Shown here piece after piece: positions 63,313 to 64,000 of a stretch of DNA of 64,000 nt. Within the stretch, counting starts at the first letter, position 1; every line of letters begins with the position of its first letter. Source of the DNA: Calothrix sp. 336/3 (GTDB lineage: Bacteria > Cyanobacteriota > Cyanobacteriia > Cyanobacteriales > Nostocaceae); the NCBI RefSeq assembly GCF_000734895.2, contig NZ_CP011382.1, positions 5,062,700 to 5,126,699 on the forward strand, in the 5' to 3' direction. The notes beneath the pieces were generated by a model. It saw nothing but the letters and a program-made list of their open reading frames with translations. It had not been told where the DNA came from and ran no database searches. The position numbers were made by a program, and so were the translations under genes.

Positions 63313-63663
63313 CTACTCATAATCAACACAAATTACCAAACCTGCAAGAATTTCTTGTAAAACTGCTTGAGAAACCTGTCCCAGACGCATAGTAAACCTC
63401 TCCGTAGAGACGCTACGCAGTTGCAGGAGATTACCTGCCGAGTCTTGAGCCAATCCATTATCCTCAGTACGCTTAATCGAAACCATAAAGGGACGCTCTT
63501 GAAATCTGGGTTGCCAGCTAGTGAGGGGGACAACTATCCGCATAGGAATGGTAGCAAAAAGTTCAGAATTGATAACGACTGCGGGGCGAGTTTTCTGAAG
63601 TTCTTGCCCGACGGTAGGATCTAGCTGGACTAACCAAATTTCACCACGCTTTGGGTTAGTCAT
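63313..63663 (-). CDS. PemK/MazF-family toxin (mRNA interferase)
   Basis: A 116-residue MazF/PemK-type endoribonuclease that would cut mRNA at a short sequence. The opening KRGEIWLVQLDPTVGQELQKTRPAVVIN is the family signature, including the Arg before PAVV. The later VPLTSWQPR and DSAGNLLQLRSVSTERF (with catalytic Thr/Ser) match. ATG 63663 overlaps the end of the upstream antitoxin gene by eight bases, so they are coupled. The sequence specificity cannot be predicted. Confidence 0.9.
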   Translation of the reverse strand: MTNPKRGEIWLVQLDPTVGQELQKTRPAVVINSELFATIPMRIVVPLTSWQPRFQERPFMVSIKRTEDNGLAQDSAGNLLQLRSVSTERFTMRLGQVSQAVLQEILAGLVICVDYE

Positions 63664-64000
63664 TACCTCTGTCGCAGTTTTCGACTTCTAACATCGGGAA
63701 TTCAGCGAATTCAGGATCTAAGAAGTCTTCCGCTGTGGCAGCAATGAAAGGAACGAGTAGTCTGTGGCGTTCTTCCACTGGTAAAGCTGCAATTTGACGT
63801 AAAGATAGCTGAGATTTGCTCGCTACCGCAGTTGAGTCACTATCTATGTCACTCCCCAATCTATCAGGGACGTAGGATAAAGAACTAGTATCGATATCAC
63901 TCCCTAATCTATCGGGGACATAGGACAGAGAAGCAGTTTTATAACGAGAAAGAGCATCCATAAATTCTGAACAGCTTAAACCTGCGATTTCTGCGGCTTT
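63656..64000 (-). CDS. Antitoxin of the MazF-type toxin (5' end outside window), with internal duplication
   Basis: The frame is open to the right edge: before the first in-frame ATG at 63961 it reads KAAEIAGLSCSEF, the second half of a UPF0175-type or similar helix-turn-helix, so the true start lies beyond 64000. The C-terminal part (SLRQIAALPVEERHRLLVPFIAATAEDFLDPEFAEF) is the toxin-binding tail usual beside cyanobacterial MazF. Between them lies a 14-residue unit, SLSYVPDRLGSDID, present twice (63890-63931 and 63842-63883, 48-base period), which looks inserted. Whether the repeat harms antitoxin function is unknown. Confidence 0.8.
   Translation of the reverse strand, partial: KAAEIAGLSCSEFMDALSRYKTASLSYVPDRLGSDIDTSSLSYVPDRLGSDIDSDSTAVASKSQLSLRQIAALPVEERHRLLVPFIAATAEDFLDPEFAEFPMLEVENCDRGND
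63842..63931 (-). repeat. 48-base tandem duplication within the antitoxin gene
   Basis: Copies at 63890-63931 and 63842-63883 encode the same 14 residues but differ at several third positions, so the duplication is old or the two were inserted separately. The unit resembles a dispersed element captured in frame. Confidence 0.75.

Noticed and set aside
63399..63421. CTCCGTAGAGACGCTACG-like string inside the toxin gene, similar to a dispersed repeat
   Set aside because: It encodes the normal SVSTERF segment of the MazF family, so the resemblance is likely chance.

Overview
The window comes from a filamentous, probably heterocyst-forming cyanobacterium (Nostocales; Calothrix- or Nostoc-like). 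The evidence is the dense scatter of the octamer GCGATCGC (HIP1), plant-type ferredoxins, NDH-1 subunits, a biliverdin reductase, a PacR/RbcR-type LysR regulator, a DevH-like Crp regulator, an orphan Mo-nitrogenase C-terminal-domain protein, a PEP-CTERM protein and a heptanucleotide tandem repeat of the kind known in this group. Most of the window is ordinary chromosomal backbone. I see no prophage, insertion sequence or CRISPR array.

Layout. 1-12 kb: the 3' part of tsaD, an alpha/beta hydrolase, an ACT-like protein, a plastid-type GNAT acetyltransferase, tRNA-Pro(UGG), a Tic22-like protein, prmC convergent with bvdR, petF, a ureohydrolase, a CPBP protease, a DUF3326 protein and a second ferredoxin. 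12-24 kb: acnB, a pentapeptide-repeat membrane protein, clpP, an aldo/keto reductase, a universal stress protein, a tiny zinc-ribbon protein, the arsM-arsS arsenosugar pair, an OmpR-type response regulator and the nitrogenase-domain protein. 24-31 kb: a CysQ-like phosphatase, a PfkB kinase, ychF, an Orn/Lys/Arg decarboxylase and speA. The ureohydrolase at 8.3 kb, the decarboxylase and speA together suggest arginine/agmatine/polyamine metabolism.

31-43 kb is the most unusual stretch. It holds an apparent deletion chimera (N-terminal half of an MFS permease joined in frame to the tail of an N-acetylglucosamine-kinase-type ATPase), an SGNH hydrolase, a 46-residue membrane protein, a 951-residue fusion of a PlsY-like membrane domain with a PEP-synthase-like phosphotransfer protein, an anchored solute-binding protein, and a 667-residue pentapeptide/transmembrane protein. 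That last protein carries an 18-copy hexanucleotide repeat and ends in a helical module I associate with cyanobacterial TIR/NACHT-type proteins. A HicBA toxin-antitoxin pair follows.

43-57 kb: a Ser/Thr kinase, then a carbon/energy block of pacR-like regulator, NnrU/Z-ISO-like protein, atypical thioredoxin, ndhF and ndhD, two tandem anchored PstS-like proteins, the devH-like regulator, and a stand-alone ArgRS-like protein without a catalytic domain. From memory this gene order resembles the alr3952-alr3957 region of Anabaena PCC 7120. 57-64 kb: a HAD phosphatase, a PEP-CTERM protein, polA, an alpha/beta hydrolase and a MazF-type toxin with its antitoxin, which runs off the window end.

All identifications rest on motif reading and recall of families; no database search was run.
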